Origin: Hydractinia symbiolongicarpus
Lineage: Eukaryota > Cnidaria > Hydrozoa > Anthoathecata > Hydractiniidae
Direction: 5' to 3'
Assembly: GCF_029227915.1 (NCBI RefSeq)
Contig: NC_079876.1
Span: 30,539,828 to 30,603,827 of the forward strand
Length of the DNA: 64,000 nt
The translations under genes and the position numbers were made by a program. Numbering within the stretch: position 1 is the stretch's first letter; each line of letters opens with the position of its first letter. Shown here one piece after another: positions 35,170-46,091 of the stretch. The notes under the pieces were generated by a model that was not told the DNA's origin, searched no databases, and saw only the letters and a program-made list of their open reading frames with translations.

Positions 35170-38059
35170 TAATCCCGATAATCCTCTTTTAGGTTACTTA
35201 AATATAAACAGTCAGAAATAAAATTGTCGACGTCAGAGAGATCATGTCTAAATTTTCTCCTGACTATTTCGTAGTTGCAGAAACTAAACTGAATGAATCT
35301 TTTCCAACTGCTCAATTTAATATTGACGGATATGAAATTAGAACCCGAAAGGACAGACACATACATGGAGGAGGTTTAATTGAGTATGCTGGGAAAGGGG
35401 TCATTTGTAAACAGTTACACAATATTGGAATTGTAGAGAATGAAATTATCAGTTCTGAAATTACTATTAGAAATAAAAAATGGATTATAATTAGTATTTA
35501 TCGGCCACCTTCATATTTGAACTTAACACAATTTTTCTATGAATTGGAAAAAATCCTTAACAATGCTCTTTCTAAATGTGAGACAATATTATTGTTCTGG
35601 GTGATATTAAAATAGATTTTTATAATCCAAGTGATAGTGGCTATGGGCAGATGCAGTCACTTTGTGATATTTTCAATCTCAAAAACCTCATTAAAGATAA
35701 AACATGCTTTGCAGGCTCTTCAATTGATGTCTTATTGACAAACAGATATAGGTCTTTTCAAAATAGTTCAGCGTTTGAAACAGGATTAAGTGACCATCAT
35801 CTAATGATAATTACATTTTTAAAAATGCATCTAGCCCGTTTACAGCCAAAGAAAATATTCTATAGAAACTATAAAAATTTCGATGAAAAGACGTTTTTGG
35901 CTGATGTAAAAGCTGCTGACTTTTGTTGTGACACTGCCGATCCTGATTTGAACTATGAAAATCTTCAAGTAATTTTTAGAAATATAGTAGATAAACATGC
36001 TCCTTTGAAACAGAAAACATTGCGTGGAAACGATGCTCCCTTCATGAATAAAGAATTAAGAAAGGCTATATACTCTAGGTCAAGGTTTAAATATAAATAT
36101 AACAATGATAAAATTGAGGAAAACAATGCCAATTATAAAAGACAAAGAAACAAATGCGTAAAATTACGAAATATAGCTGTTAAGGAATATTTTAAAAAAA
36201 TAACCCAGGCCGGAGCAGTCGAAAATAAAAATTTTTTGGAAAGTTATGAAACCTTTTTTAACCAATAAAAATTGCTTAAGTAATGCAAATATTACGATAA
36301 TCCAAAACGATAATTTGATTACAGATGAAAATGAAGTGGCAACAACATTGAATAGCCACTTCATAAATATTGTTGAAAAAAGAAGTGGTATTAAACCTAC
36401 CTCTATTGATTTTAAATCATTTACAGATAAGAAAAAGTTGATTAAGAAAATTTTAAAAACCTATAAAAAATCATCCAAGTATCCTAAAGATAAAAGAAAA
36501 TATTGAAAATGTGTCTGAAAATTTTCAATTTAAGGAAATAGGTGATGAAGAAATCAAAAAAGTATTTAAAAAAATAAACACTAAAGCGTCTGCAGGCGAA
36601 GATAAGATACCGCCAAAACTTGCAAAACTAGCTAGTGAGCACTTAATATTGCCCCTCAAAAATGCCTTAAATAGTAGCATCCATGCCAGTTATTTCCCAA
36701 CTAAAGCTAAGCGTGCGGTTGTTACACCAATTGACAAGGGAAGCAAGGAAAAGTACAGTCTCAATAATTTTAGACCTATTAGTGTATTAAATTTTTTCTC
36801 TAAGTTTTATGAAATAATAATCAAAGAGCAAATAATGTATTTCATGGAAAAAAACTTTCTGTGTACTTATCTGCTTACAGGAAAAACTATAGCACCAATC
36901 ACGTATTGATACGCCTATTAGAGGATTGGAAAAAAAAACTGGATCTGAATTATGTGGTTGGTTCAATATTAATGGACTTATCAAAAGCTTTTGACTGTGT
37001 CCCCCACGATCTACTTATAGCCAAACTTCATGCTTACGGTTTTGATGTAAAATCACTTGCGTATATTCTATCGTATCTTACAAACAGAGAACAATCCACA
37101 CGAGTAAATGCGGAGTATAGTATACTTGATTTAATTTTGTCAGGTGTGCCTCAGGGTTCTGTGCTGGGCCCAATTATTTTTAATATATTTATGAATGATT
37201 TATTTTATTTTATTGTAAATAGTGACCTACATAATTACGCAGACATTCAAACACTATTAAAAATCTCATTAAGACTTTAGAAAGGAAATCCGAAATTGCC
37301 CTTTCTTGGTTAAATAATAACAAAATGATAGCAAATCCAAACAAATTTCATTCGATCCTTCTACCAAGAGCCAAAATTGATAACTCGAAGCTTGAAATAA
37401 ACATTGGCGATAGAGTCATACAATCAGAAAGGTCCGTAAAACTTTTAGGAGTAACAATTGATGATAAATTAAATTTCAACTTGCACATTAGTAATCTTTG
37501 TCGAAAAGCCTCAGCCCAGCTGAATGCATTATTTAGATTTAAAAATGTACTATCTTTGCAAACAAGATCTATTTTAGCACAAAGCTTCGTGTATGCAAAT
37601 TTTAATTATTGTCCCTTAGTTTGGCATTTCTCTTCTTCGAAATCTCTTTTGAAAATTGAAAAACTCCACAACAGGGCTTTAAGTTTTATTCATGATGACC
37701 CAAGACCAGTTGATTGCCTCCCAAATAAACATTATATGGAATTACTAAGGCACAGATATTTATGCATAGAAATATTTAAAATTCGGAGAAACATCAGTCC
37801 TTCTTTCATGAAAGATATTTTCCTTTTTGAGGAAACTGATAGGCCGGTAAGAAGTCAAAACATGAACAACCTAAAAACCATCAGAGTAAAAACAAGCACC
37901 TTTGGTCTAAACAGTTTGCGATGTTTAGCCCCAAAAGTTTGGAATAAACTTCCTTTTCATACGAAGAGTTGCGAAGATCTAGTTAAATTTAAGCAAATGA
38001 TTAAAAAATGGAATGGCTCTCACTGTTCATGCACAGAGTGTCGGCAATTGATTCCATAA
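35170..38059 (+). pseudogene. LINE endonuclease-reverse transcriptase, frameshifted
   Basis: The endonuclease starts at 'LLGYLNIN' (about 35190), with 'VVAETKLNESF', 'ISIYRPPS' and, after a frame break near 35600, 'GLSDHHLMI'. The reverse transcriptase (from about 36511) has 'NNFRPISVLNFFSK', 'DLSKAFDCVPHDLL' and 'GVPQGSVLGPIIF'. The catalytic box reads YADI rather than YADD, immediately before a frameshift at about 37240-37280. A further frame (37325-38059) carries the thumb and C-terminal region ending in a short Cys/His patch ('HCSCTECRQL'). At least four frame changes separate the parts, so no functional polymerase can be made. Confidence 0.8.
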
Positions 38060-38270
38060 CTTGCGTAATCAATACGAAAATGGGAGAGGGGGTATGTTTA
38101 TCTTTTATTTATTATTTATTCATTATTTATTTATTATAGTTTTCATCTAAATTGTAAATATATAAAAATATTTGGTCGGTTTTGATTAGTTTTTTGCAAA
38201 ATATTTTTTTTTTTTAAAGAACTATTGTATATAATAACCGACGGTAAATAAATTAAATCAATCAATCAAT

Positions 38271-38891
38271 CACTGGACGCTCTGTTAACTCTTTATTTAA
38301 ATATTAAGATCAATAAGTCATTACGTACTATGGGACCAATCAAAGCCGTTAGCGTGCGCTGCAGAAATAGATACAGTTTCAAATCTACAGTTCATTAAGT
38401 TTCTAACGGTATAAGTCCGTTGAGTTACAACGGTTGCGTGACATATTGGTACCATCATGTATTCAGCGCTATCTTGCCGATATTATTAGTTTGCTTTGAA
38501 TTTAAAAGGTGAAACGATAGATTGTGGGATTTGATTGAACTGAATGGGGACTTCGACCTTATAAATGTGATAAATGAGACAATTGGTCTTCAAGAATTAA
38601 GATTGTTCTTACTTTGGCATAAATGCTGGAACTCCGCATATACACTGCACGCTCCGTTAGCTCTTTATTTAAATATTTAGGTCAATAAGTCATTATATAC
38701 AGTTGAACAAATCCAAGCCGTTAGCGCGTGCTAAGGAAATAGAAACAGTTTCGAAAGCTACATTTCATTGATTTTGTAACAGCATCAGTCCGTTTGAGTT
38801 ACAACGGTTGCATCACATGTTGGTACCATCATGTATTTAGCAATATTTTTCCGATATTATTAGGTTGCTTTGACTTTAAATGTGAAATGAT
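38271..38891 (+). repeat. ~370-bp satellite array, continuation after the LINE
   Basis: The sequence picks up in the middle of the unit broken at 33528 ('CACTGGACGCTCTGTTAACT') and runs about 1.7 units before the ISL2EU-like element begins near 38892. Confidence 0.88.
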
Positions 38892-39057
38892 ACACCAATC
38901 CGACACTGCCGTGACCGCGTTCAATATGGAGGCCTGGGATCCATGAGGGGGTGAAAAATTCCAAAGCCGTAGGCCATTTTAACTTGAGCAAACGAAGTAT
39001 AAACATCATTCACTAACAAAAACCAACAATATTTATATTTAAGAATGGATTTCAAAG

Positions 39058-39525
39058 ATGAAAGTTGAAGAATTGAAAGTCTTTTTAAGACTTCGTAATT
39101 TAAAACTTAAGAAGGAAGAGTTAGTTGCAAGAGTGTTTGCTGCTATAGAAAATAAAGTTCAGCCTGTGAAAGGAGCTGCTGAAATCGAGCTCGAACTAAA
39201 AAATGACTATGAAAGCAAATTAAAATTCGACAGCAGGACTATTCCAGATCCATTTAAGATACCTCATGGATGGCGCGATGAAGCTGAGGGCATGGCCTTT
39301 TGGCCTTTATTATTGTACCCTGACATTTTCAGTTATTTAATGTTTTATCCCGCAGAACTGGGAAGCAAGGATTTGAGTGACTATAAAAATTGCAAAGCTT
39401 ATAGTTACTATACATCTGGTTGGGTAAAGCCACTCTTATACCATGATTTGACTGGAAGCCCATATTGTATATTTAAAGGACAATGTAAGAAGTCACAGAA
39501 CTTGAATGATCCACCACATAAATTG
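39058..39525 (+). pseudogene. SAP-SWIM-YqaJ protein, N-terminal part (split by insertion)
   Basis: The frame begins with a SAP-like helix pair ('MKVEELKVFLRLRNLKL', 'ELVARVFAAIEN', residues 1-35). It continues with the conserved region of this transposon family ('IPDPFKIPHGWRDEA', 'YYTSGWVKPLLYH'). At 'DPPHKL' (about 39522) it meets the inserted palindrome and DIRS element. The codons on the far side (44390 onward, 'WLIIEK') continue the same protein. An upstream ATG at 39045 is in another frame and stops at once, so 39058 was chosen. Confidence 0.7.
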
Positions 39526-39784
39526 AAGGATTAATCGAGTACTTACGTATGATGATTGATCCAGATTTTATTTTCCAAATCTTCTGCGTAAGCATGAGGG
39601 TGAGAGCGAAGCTCGATAACCCAAAATCCTACTTTGAAGACAGAACGTGACTCGCTGGCCGAGTGTACCTGCTAAAGCCAAAAAGGCATAGGGCAGGGAG
39701 GGCAGGGCACCCTCATGCTTACGCAGAAGATTTGGAAAATAAAATCTGGATCAATCATCATACGTAAGTACTCGATTAATCCTT
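39526..39784. mobile_element. 259-bp palindromic mini-DIRS element
   Basis: Two 77-bp arms, 39526-39602 and 39708-39784, are exact reverse complements. They flank a 105-bp centre. Each arm contains 'TTATTTTCCAAATCTTCTGC', closely related to the inverted terminal repeat of the neighbouring DIRS element (TTATTTCCCAATCTTCTGC). The centre begins 'GAGCGAAGCTCGATAACCC', also found inside the DIRS right end. It is therefore a non-autonomous derivative of a related DIRS family, lying exactly between the host codon and the DIRS left end. The identical arms suggest a recent insertion or active correction. Confidence 0.75.
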
Positions 39785-39971
39785 CAATTTTATTTCCCAA
39801 TCTTCTGCGCAAGCAGAGTATGAGACTTCAAAGCATAAACGCGGCCAGCGAGTGTGGTGAAAACAAAACAAAGGGTGAGAAGGATAAGATAAAGAAAATT
39901 TGAATAACTGAGCAAACTTCTTTTAACAATATAATGTTACAATCAGTATGTAAATGTAAAAAGAACGCAAA

Positions 39972-40811
39972 CTAAGATTCATGACTTGTCGCTTCCATAA
40001 CTGAGTCCAAGAGCGAGGCACCAAGATCATGAAGACTTGTCACACTACCAATAACATCTCTATAATAATAACGATAAAAGGTAGAATCCCTACTCCAAGT
40101 GCCATACTTTAAAATGACATCTAGAGGTACCCCGGTAATTTTTGCTTTACTCCCAGAGGCTGAACGACAGCTGCCTGGGGAAAAAACACTGGTATCAATA
40201 CCGGCTGAGGTCATAGCTGATTTTATCCATCTTGATAGTGTATCCTTAGAGGCAGCATGATGAGGTTTCCCAAAAGTTATAAAAAGCGGAGCAATTTCCT
40301 TAGATATCAATTGTTCTCTTTTTGACAGGTAGGCTTTGGTACATTGGAGTGGGCATAAATCTGGGTCAGAAGGGAATGCCCTGTACATCATGGTCCTATC
40401 AGTCTTTTTAGGCCGTGTTGTTTTAAGCAAGCCAGGTAAGTGACATAGCATCACATCGTCTGTCAAATCTGTATACGGAACAGATATATTATGGACACTG
40501 TGAACTCTTTGACCTGCTAAAATAGTAAGGAGACAAGCCAGCTTGATGTTAATATCGTTAAAGGATAAATCTTTGTTAGGACTAAGAAACTTTAAATAAG
40601 TAAAAAGAACATTTGTATCCCATATTAAAGAGTATTTGGGGGTACTTGGTCTTATATTAAAAACTCCTTTTATAAAACGGCTTATCAATGGATGCTCTAA
40701 AAGAGAACTGTAACCACTGATTGAAACAACTGAAGCAATAGCACTTCTAGTTGTACATAAAACACTATATCCAGACCCACCTTTGAATAATTCAGTAAGG
40801 TGTATTAACAC
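39972..40811 (-). CDS. DIRS tyrosine recombinase
   Basis: A phage-integrase-fold recombinase of about 280 residues that would insert the circular DNA copy. The catalytic first Arg is in 'ILAGQRVHSV' (about residue 102). The second-Arg motif is 'PGSCRSASGSKAK', where the usual His of HSxR is replaced by Gly. The nucleophile region is 'TWSRDSTFYRYYYRDV' with candidate tyrosines. The frame opens with GTG and overlaps the end of the pol frame, so the true start may lie upstream or be reached by frameshift or splicing. The His-to-Gly change could impair activity or be a family trait; relatives would have to be aligned. Confidence 0.8.
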   Translation of the reverse strand: MLIHLTELFKGGSGYSVLCTTRSAIASVVSISGYSSLLEHPLISRFIKGVFNIRPSTPKYSLIWDTNVLFTYLKFLSPNKDLSFNDINIKLACLLTILAGQRVHSVHNISVPYTDLTDDVMLCHLPGLLKTTRPKKTDRTMMYRAFPSDPDLCPLQCTKAYLSKREQLISKEIAPLFITFGKPHHAASKDTLSRWIKSAMTSAGIDTSVFSPGSCRSASGSKAKITGVPLDVILKYGTWSRDSTFYRYYYRDVIGSVTSLHDLGASLLDSVMEATSHES

Positions 40812-40815
40812 ATTT

Positions 40816-42876
40816 TCACATTTGGATGATAGGGATCAATCGACCTCCCAGTGCAATATTGTATCCATCGTCTGATTGGACCCGAGTATTGTTTCTGGGT
40901 ACCTTCTCTCCATGATGCTGCAATGATATCGACAGTGTCTGATGGAAGCTCTTTACCTTGTAACGATTCCCGGAGACAGGCAGCATGAGCAGCGACAAGG
41001 TTTGGTGTAGAGGATGTTGTCTTTTTGTTCCCGGTAGAAACAATAATCTAGATGAAGGAGGAAATAACACAGGTGTCCTGTATAACATATTAATTGCTTG
41101 AGGAAACCAAGGCTGCGAAGACCAGAAAGGTACTACAAGAATGCCTGTGGCTTGATCTATATTTATCTTTGCAAGAACTTTTCCAATCAAATTAAATGGT
41201 GGGAAGGCATAAAAGTTTAAATTCGACCAGGTCTGAGCGAAGGCATTTACAGCTTTAGCATCTGGATCAGGTCTTAAAGAAAAATAATCCTCACATTTTG
41301 CATTGAGTCTGGATGCAAAAAGGTCAATATCAAATTTCCAAAAAATGTCGGAAATTATGTTAAATTGTTTTACATTCAAGGACCATTCAATGTTATCCTG
41401 AAATTGTCTTGATTTATAATCAGCTATAGTATTTTATACACCAGGTATATGACAAGCTGATAACCAAACATCACATGTTCTAGCAAATTCCCATATTTCA
41501 ACAGCCAATTTATTACAAGCAATGGAGTGAAGGCCCCCCATCTTTGTTATGTAGGCCACAGCTGTGGTGTTATCCAATCTTAACTGAACATGTCTATAAT
41601 GTCTTATTTTCAAGAAGGCTTTGAGTGTAAAAAATGCAGCCAACAACTCTAAAGTATTGATATGCTCAGGTAATTCTCCTTCAGACCAACGCCCCCCTAT
41701 TTGAGAGTTTCCGTCAGTGCCACCCCATCCTTGAAGACTAGCATCAGAGGATAAAATTAGATCAATTTTAGGCAATTGTATAGGTCTGGTAAACTGAGCC
41801 ATTGTGAGCCACCACTGTAAATCCTTAATAGAAAACTCTGAAATAAAAACCTTTGAATCAAAATTTCCATGGCCTAGTTTGAGCCCTAGATTCTTATCTG
41901 TCTCCAAGGACCTGTAATGTAACTTGCCATACTTCACGGCATCAAAGGCAGAAACTAATGTTCCAATAACCCTGAAAACAAACCTAACTGTGGGGTGATG
42001 CATGTACAGCAAGTCCTTACATAGACACTTTAATTTTATGACCCTTTCCTCGCTTAAGGCTGTTGTCATCTGAGCAGAGTTTAACACAAACCCTAAAAAC
42101 ACCATACATTGGGTAGGCACAAGAATTGACTTGTTTGGATGTACAGTAAATCCTAAGCTGCTCAAAAGTGAGACAGTTGCTGTAATGTTTCTTTGGCATG
42201 ATTCATAAGTATCACCTTGCAAATAAGAATCATCTATATATACAACAGATACATGACCTGCCCCTCTTAGTACTTTAAAGGGCGCTTTAAAAACTTTGGT
42301 GAAGATCCTAACAGCTGGACCAAATCCAAAGGGTAAAGCTAGAAATTGGTAAAACTGTCCATCCCAAGAAAAAGCTAAGAACTTTTGGAAGTCAATATGA
42401 AAAGGGATGCTGTGGTATGCGTCCTTTAAGTCAATACTTCCCATCCAAACACCTGGTTTGATAAGACATAAAACATCTTGCAGTGTTTCCATTTTAAAAT
42501 GGCGATATCTGACAGATCTATTTAACTGTTTAAGGTTGATAATCATTCTTGAGCTACCATCTTTTTTAGGGACAATAAATATACCTGAAAGAAAACCGTT
42601 ATTTGTTGCTTGTACCTGCTGGATTGCCTTCTTTTGTAAAAGTTGTTGAATTTCCTTACTTATAGTTATACAATCTTTTTGTGAAAACTTCACTGGGTGG
42701 TAAAATGACACTGGGACACTAATAAATTCAATTTTAACCCCATGCTCAATTATGTCTAGAATATACTGGTTTGAAGTGATAGTCCTCCAAACTTCCAAAA
42801 ATTTGTGAGTATTACAAGCTTGATAACGCCTAACTGCTAACTCAAGGTCAGCAACAACAAGGTCTTTACCTACCAT
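40816..42876 (-). pseudogene. DIRS pol: reverse transcriptase, RNase H and downstream domain, one stop
   Basis: From ATG at 42876 the frame encodes a reverse transcriptase with 'MIINLKQLNRSV', 'MGSIDLKDAYHSIPFH', 'LPFGFGPAVRIFTKV' and the catalytic 'VVYIDDSYLQG'. RNase H follows ('LILSSDASLQGWGG', 'NTLELLAAFF', 'RLDNTTAVAYI', 'ACHIPGV'). A TAA at 41434-41436 interrupts the frame just after RNase H. The same frame resumes at once and continues to 40816 with the downstream domain usual in DIRS elements ('IDLFASRLN', 'FYAFPPFNLIGKVL', 'GILVVPFWSSQPWFPQ'), which in the family is linked to a Dam-like methyltransferase region. Apart from the stop no damage is evident. Confidence 0.82.
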
Positions 42877-42911
42877 TGTTTTCTCCCTTTGTACCCTTTG
42901 TACTTCAGGGT

Positions 42912-44090
42912 TTAAGTGTACCTTCTCAGGGAGTGGTTTCGATCTTTTGAGAAGGTCTTCTCGTTTTTTGACTGGTTATACTTTGCAGAGGAGGAATAAC
43001 TGGAGGATGGCTGTTTGTACTTTTTAAAATTATTTTTTGAATATGGTGTAGATGGTCGTGAGAGCACTTTACTAGTTTTCTCCTCATCTTGCAATGATTG
43101 GATTCTTTTGTCCAAATCATCTCCAAACAGCAACAAGTCTTCTTCAGACACATCCTTTGCCAATCCTTTTAGGTGAGGCATTGCACCGATTAATCCGACT
43201 CTTCGATACTGATTTAGCTGCTGGTTGGCGTTACCGATTAGACAAAGAGCATCTTTAGCCAAATTTAATAAAATGGATGGTTCTATTACAATAAGGTTTC
43301 CTTGTTTGGGTGCCTTAATAATTTGGTCTGCCAATTGTAAGATATGCACTTGGCTTTTCGAAACAGTGGTTTGCAGTTTCTGCAATACCAGATCATTTGA
43401 TCTTTTGCTGTCTGCCATGGCCCATATAGGTTTATTGCAGCTCTTTACAGACAAAAAACGGCAATTCGTGGGAATTTGGACTTTTTCTAGTCTGCCTTTT
43501 AATTTTTCATTGGTAAGTTTCTTCGACCACATGAGTTTAGCCATAGATGCTAAAGGTGGAGCTACTTCTGTGCCAAAGGAGTCCTCATCGTTATACTCTT
43601 TGATGAGGTCAGACCAGACATCTTGGTCTGGGTCCTCTAACTGGTTGTCTTCTTGCCCTAGCATTTCATTCATTAAACCATCATACAATTGGTTGGATGC
43701 TGATGTACTTATGACATCAACATCTTTTTTACTAGGCCTCCTAGTAGAAGAACTAGATTCTACATGACTGAGGCAAGTTTCTGCTGATGAAGACCTGGAT
43801 CTTTTCCTTCCTCTAGGGTGATCTGCAGATATGGAAGCATTTGCTTCATTTTGTTTATCTGCACCATGACTTAGACCAGGAGAATTGTCTCCACTGCGGT
43901 CCACATGGAAGTTATTATCATTGTTTAAAACATCGGCTCGGAGGCTGTTCAAGGAAGTAGAAAATTTTTCTCCTAGGGCTGTGATTGCTTCCAGCTGCTG
44001 TTGTTGCATGGCTGGAAGGAGCTTAGTTAAAAAATCCATTGGAAACACTATGGGTTCACCACCTTCTTTTGGAGCTGAGGTGTCTGCCAT
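42912..44090 (-). CDS. DIRS gag-like protein
   Basis: A 392-residue frame from ATG at 44090 (MADTSAPKEGGEPIVFPMDF), upstream of pol in the DIRS element. The N-terminus has a Gln-rich helix ('LPAMQQQQLEAITAL'). The middle is Ser/Arg-rich and acidic ('RGRKRSRSSSAETCLSH'), and residues 180-300 are helical and conserved-looking ('SMAKLMWSKKL', 'SCNKPIWAMADSKRSNDLVLQ'). The tail is Ser/Lys/Tyr-rich. There is no CCHC zinc knuckle. The gag role is inferred from position and from the layout of known DIRS elements. Confidence 0.7.
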   Translation of the reverse strand: MADTSAPKEGGEPIVFPMDFLTKLLPAMQQQQLEAITALGEKFSTSLNSLRADVLNNDNNFHVDRSGDNSPGLSHGADKQNEANASISADHPRGRKRSRSSSAETCLSHVESSSSTRRPSKKDVDVISTSASNQLYDGLMNEMLGQEDNQLEDPDQDVWSDLIKEYNDEDSFGTEVAPPLASMAKLMWSKKLTNEKLKGRLEKVQIPTNCRFLSVKSCNKPIWAMADSKRSNDLVLQKLQTTVSKSQVHILQLADQIIKAPKQGNLIVIEPSILLNLAKDALCLIGNANQQLNQYRRVGLIGAMPHLKGLAKDVSEEDLLLFGDDLDKRIQSLQDEEKTSKVLSRPSTPYSKNNFKKYKQPSSSYSSSAKYNQSKNEKTFSKDRNHSLRRYT

Positions 44091-44389
44091 TTTGATTGCA
44101 GCTCACCATAAATTTTAGATCTATAGCAGTAAGTAAATAAATAAAATTATATAAGAGAAGGAATAAATATAATTCTCAACTACTTATGGAAAAATAATAA
44201 AATATAGCTAGCTATAGAAAAAGAATTAAAAACGGATTAGCATAGCTGAAGTTTACCAATCGCAAACACCAACAAATCGCACACGTCCTTCACCTTCAGT
44301 AAGATTTGGGAAATGAACTGCTGAGGATTTTGGGTTATCGAGCTTCGCTCCCATACTCTGCTTGCGCAGAAGATTGGGAAATAAAATTG

Positions 44390-45608
44390 TGGCTAATTAT
44401 TGAAAAAAAAAACCTGTTACAATAAGAAGTTGTTATTGTACGTGTATGGCAGGTATGAGCCAAACTTGCAATCATGTAGCCGCTGCAATATATCGAATTG
44501 AGGCAGCAGTAAGAATGGGACAAACCCTGCCTGTACTAGCAAAGCTAATGAATGGCTGCCAAATCATGCTGGGGTAGCTACCATAAAAGTGAAAGACATG
44601 AAGTTAAATCGTGACGACTTTGGTCAACGAGGAAAAAAAAAGCGGGCTCTAGTGTCAACACCAAAAAAGACTTTTGATCCACTTGTTGACTGTGACACAA
44701 AATTGCTTCAGCTGACCGATATTGCCAATGCTGTTCAAGAAATAGCCCCTGGGAGTATTTTGTTCACGGCTGTGCCAAAACCAGAAGTGGACTTTTGTTG
44801 TGAAACTTCAGGCAAGTCAGCTGAAGAACTCAGGCTGATTCCTAGTGTAAAAGATGTGTTAGACATTTCGAATAACACAAGTGAATTCCAGGAAAAGTTA
44901 TATGTGAACTTGACAAAGGAAAATATTGAGAAAATTGAAGAACTAACACAGGGCCAAAGTACTAACGAATTATGGTTTAGCTACAGAAAAGGTGTAATCA
45001 CTGCCTCAATGTGCCACGAAGTTTCCACAAAAATGGACAAAATTAGTAGAGGTGGTGGTGTCTGCGTAAATATGTGGGCATTGAACCAACGAGTATCTGG
45101 TTTAACTTTTGCTAATCCAAACATTCCAGCCTTAAAGTATGGTATGGATATGGAGATTGAGGCTGTAAACTCATTTTATGAACTAATAAAAAAGAAACAT
45201 CGTAATTTAAAGTTGAGTGAGTGTGGTTTGTTTTTAGAAAGATCGGTACCAGTAATCGGTGGAAGCCCTGACCGAATAATGACATGTGATTGTTGTTTGC
45301 CAGCATGCTTGGAGGTGAAGTGCCCATTTAGTGTCAACCATATGTCACCGACCGATCTGAATGTTAGGCTACCCTACTTAGTGGTTGATAAGGACGTGGT
45401 GGTTTTAAATAAAAATCACAAATATCACACACAGTGCCAAGTGCAAATGGCAGTAACTGGGTACAAACTTTGTTATTTCGTTGTTTGGACACCTCATGGA
45501 ACATTAGTCGACACTATAGTTTATGACGAACCATTGTGGAACAACTTGAAGTCTAAATTTGTTACTTATTATAATGATTTTTACTTGAAGTCAATATATT
45601 GTAAATGA
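44390..45608 (+). pseudogene. SWIM finger and YqaJ nuclease, C-terminal part
   Basis: Continues the protein broken at 39525. A SWIM finger follows ('CYCTCMAGMSQTCNHVAA', CxCx(n)CxH). One frame slip lies before it, in an A-run at 44403-44412, and another near 44560. From 44589 a 339-residue open frame carries the YqaJ exonuclease-like domain: 'GVITASMCHEVSTK', 'LKYGMDMEIEAVNSFYE', 'GGSPDRIMTC', 'PACLEVKCPF' and 'YHTQCQVQMAVTGYK'. The acidic and lysine residues expected for the PD-(D/E)XK-type site (GSPD, EVK) are intact. YqaJ nucleases are related to lambda exonuclease; a role in transposition is suspected for ISL2EU but not established. The insertion and slips make the whole gene inactive. 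Confidence 0.78.
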
Positions 45609-46091
45609 TGTTTCTAATAAACAACTTTTTTTGCACATTTATTTCTGTATCTGCGTTTTTTGACCCTATGTATTATCAAATTAAATCGGGCAGCAAATGA
45701 AAAAAATTAAGGTGAAAATAAATAGAATCACTCCCGACAAACAACCCACAAAATTCAGAGTAATCCTGATGCTTATTTATAAAGAAAATGTTACGCACGC
45801 AGACCCAATCAAATCACTAAGACAAACAAAACCGGCCAATAAAATTTCATAAAAATGTAAACATTAGAATTGAAGCCGTATTTGTTTTTTTTGTTGCAAA
45901 ATTTTGTAAATAAAAACTTGAAAGCATCATGGAAATAAGTGCTAGGATGCCCTGGAATTTAGTTTGTCTGTTAAAGTAAGGCCAAGGATCTTGTCCAAAG
46001 GGAAAACAACAACAACAAATGAATTACTTTAGTTACAACAGCATGTATTAAAAGTATAAAAAAGAATAAATAACTTGTACAATCATGTTTG
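45609..46091. other. Spacer between convergent transposon genes
   Basis: AT-rich sequence between the 3' ends of the YqaJ and transposase frames. It probably holds both polyadenylation regions ('AATAAA' occurs at about 45615). No other gene is seen. Confidence 0.5.

Larger units (their letters stand above)
33529..38270 (+). mobile_element. CR1/L2-like non-LTR retrotransposon, nearly full length, inactive
   Basis: The element is bounded by a 6-bp direct repeat CACTGG (33523-33528 and 38271-38276) derived from the satellite unit. It ends in the (AATC)n-type tail 'TCAATCAATCAATCA'. In order it carries an ORF1-like frame, an SGNH-esterase-like region, an AP-type endonuclease and a reverse transcriptase with C-terminal region. 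Several stops and frameshifts make it inactive. The esterase and tail type favour the CR1/L2 group; the exact clade is uncertain. Confidence 0.85.
39785..44389 (-). mobile_element. DIRS-like tyrosine-recombinase retrotransposon
   Basis: The 4605-bp element lies on the minus strand with inverted terminal repeats: left 'CAATTTTATTTCCCAATCTT', and the right end the exact reverse complement for 38 bp (39785-39822 against 44352-44389). Gene order is gag (44090-42912), RT-RNase H plus downstream domain (42876-40816) and tyrosine recombinase (40811-39972). There is no integrase or LTR. The host is interrupted at AAATTG, present at both junctions (39520-39525 and 44384-44389), with no longer target duplication, as expected for recombinase-mediated insertion. 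One in-frame stop in the pol frame suggests recent inactivation. Confidence 0.88.
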
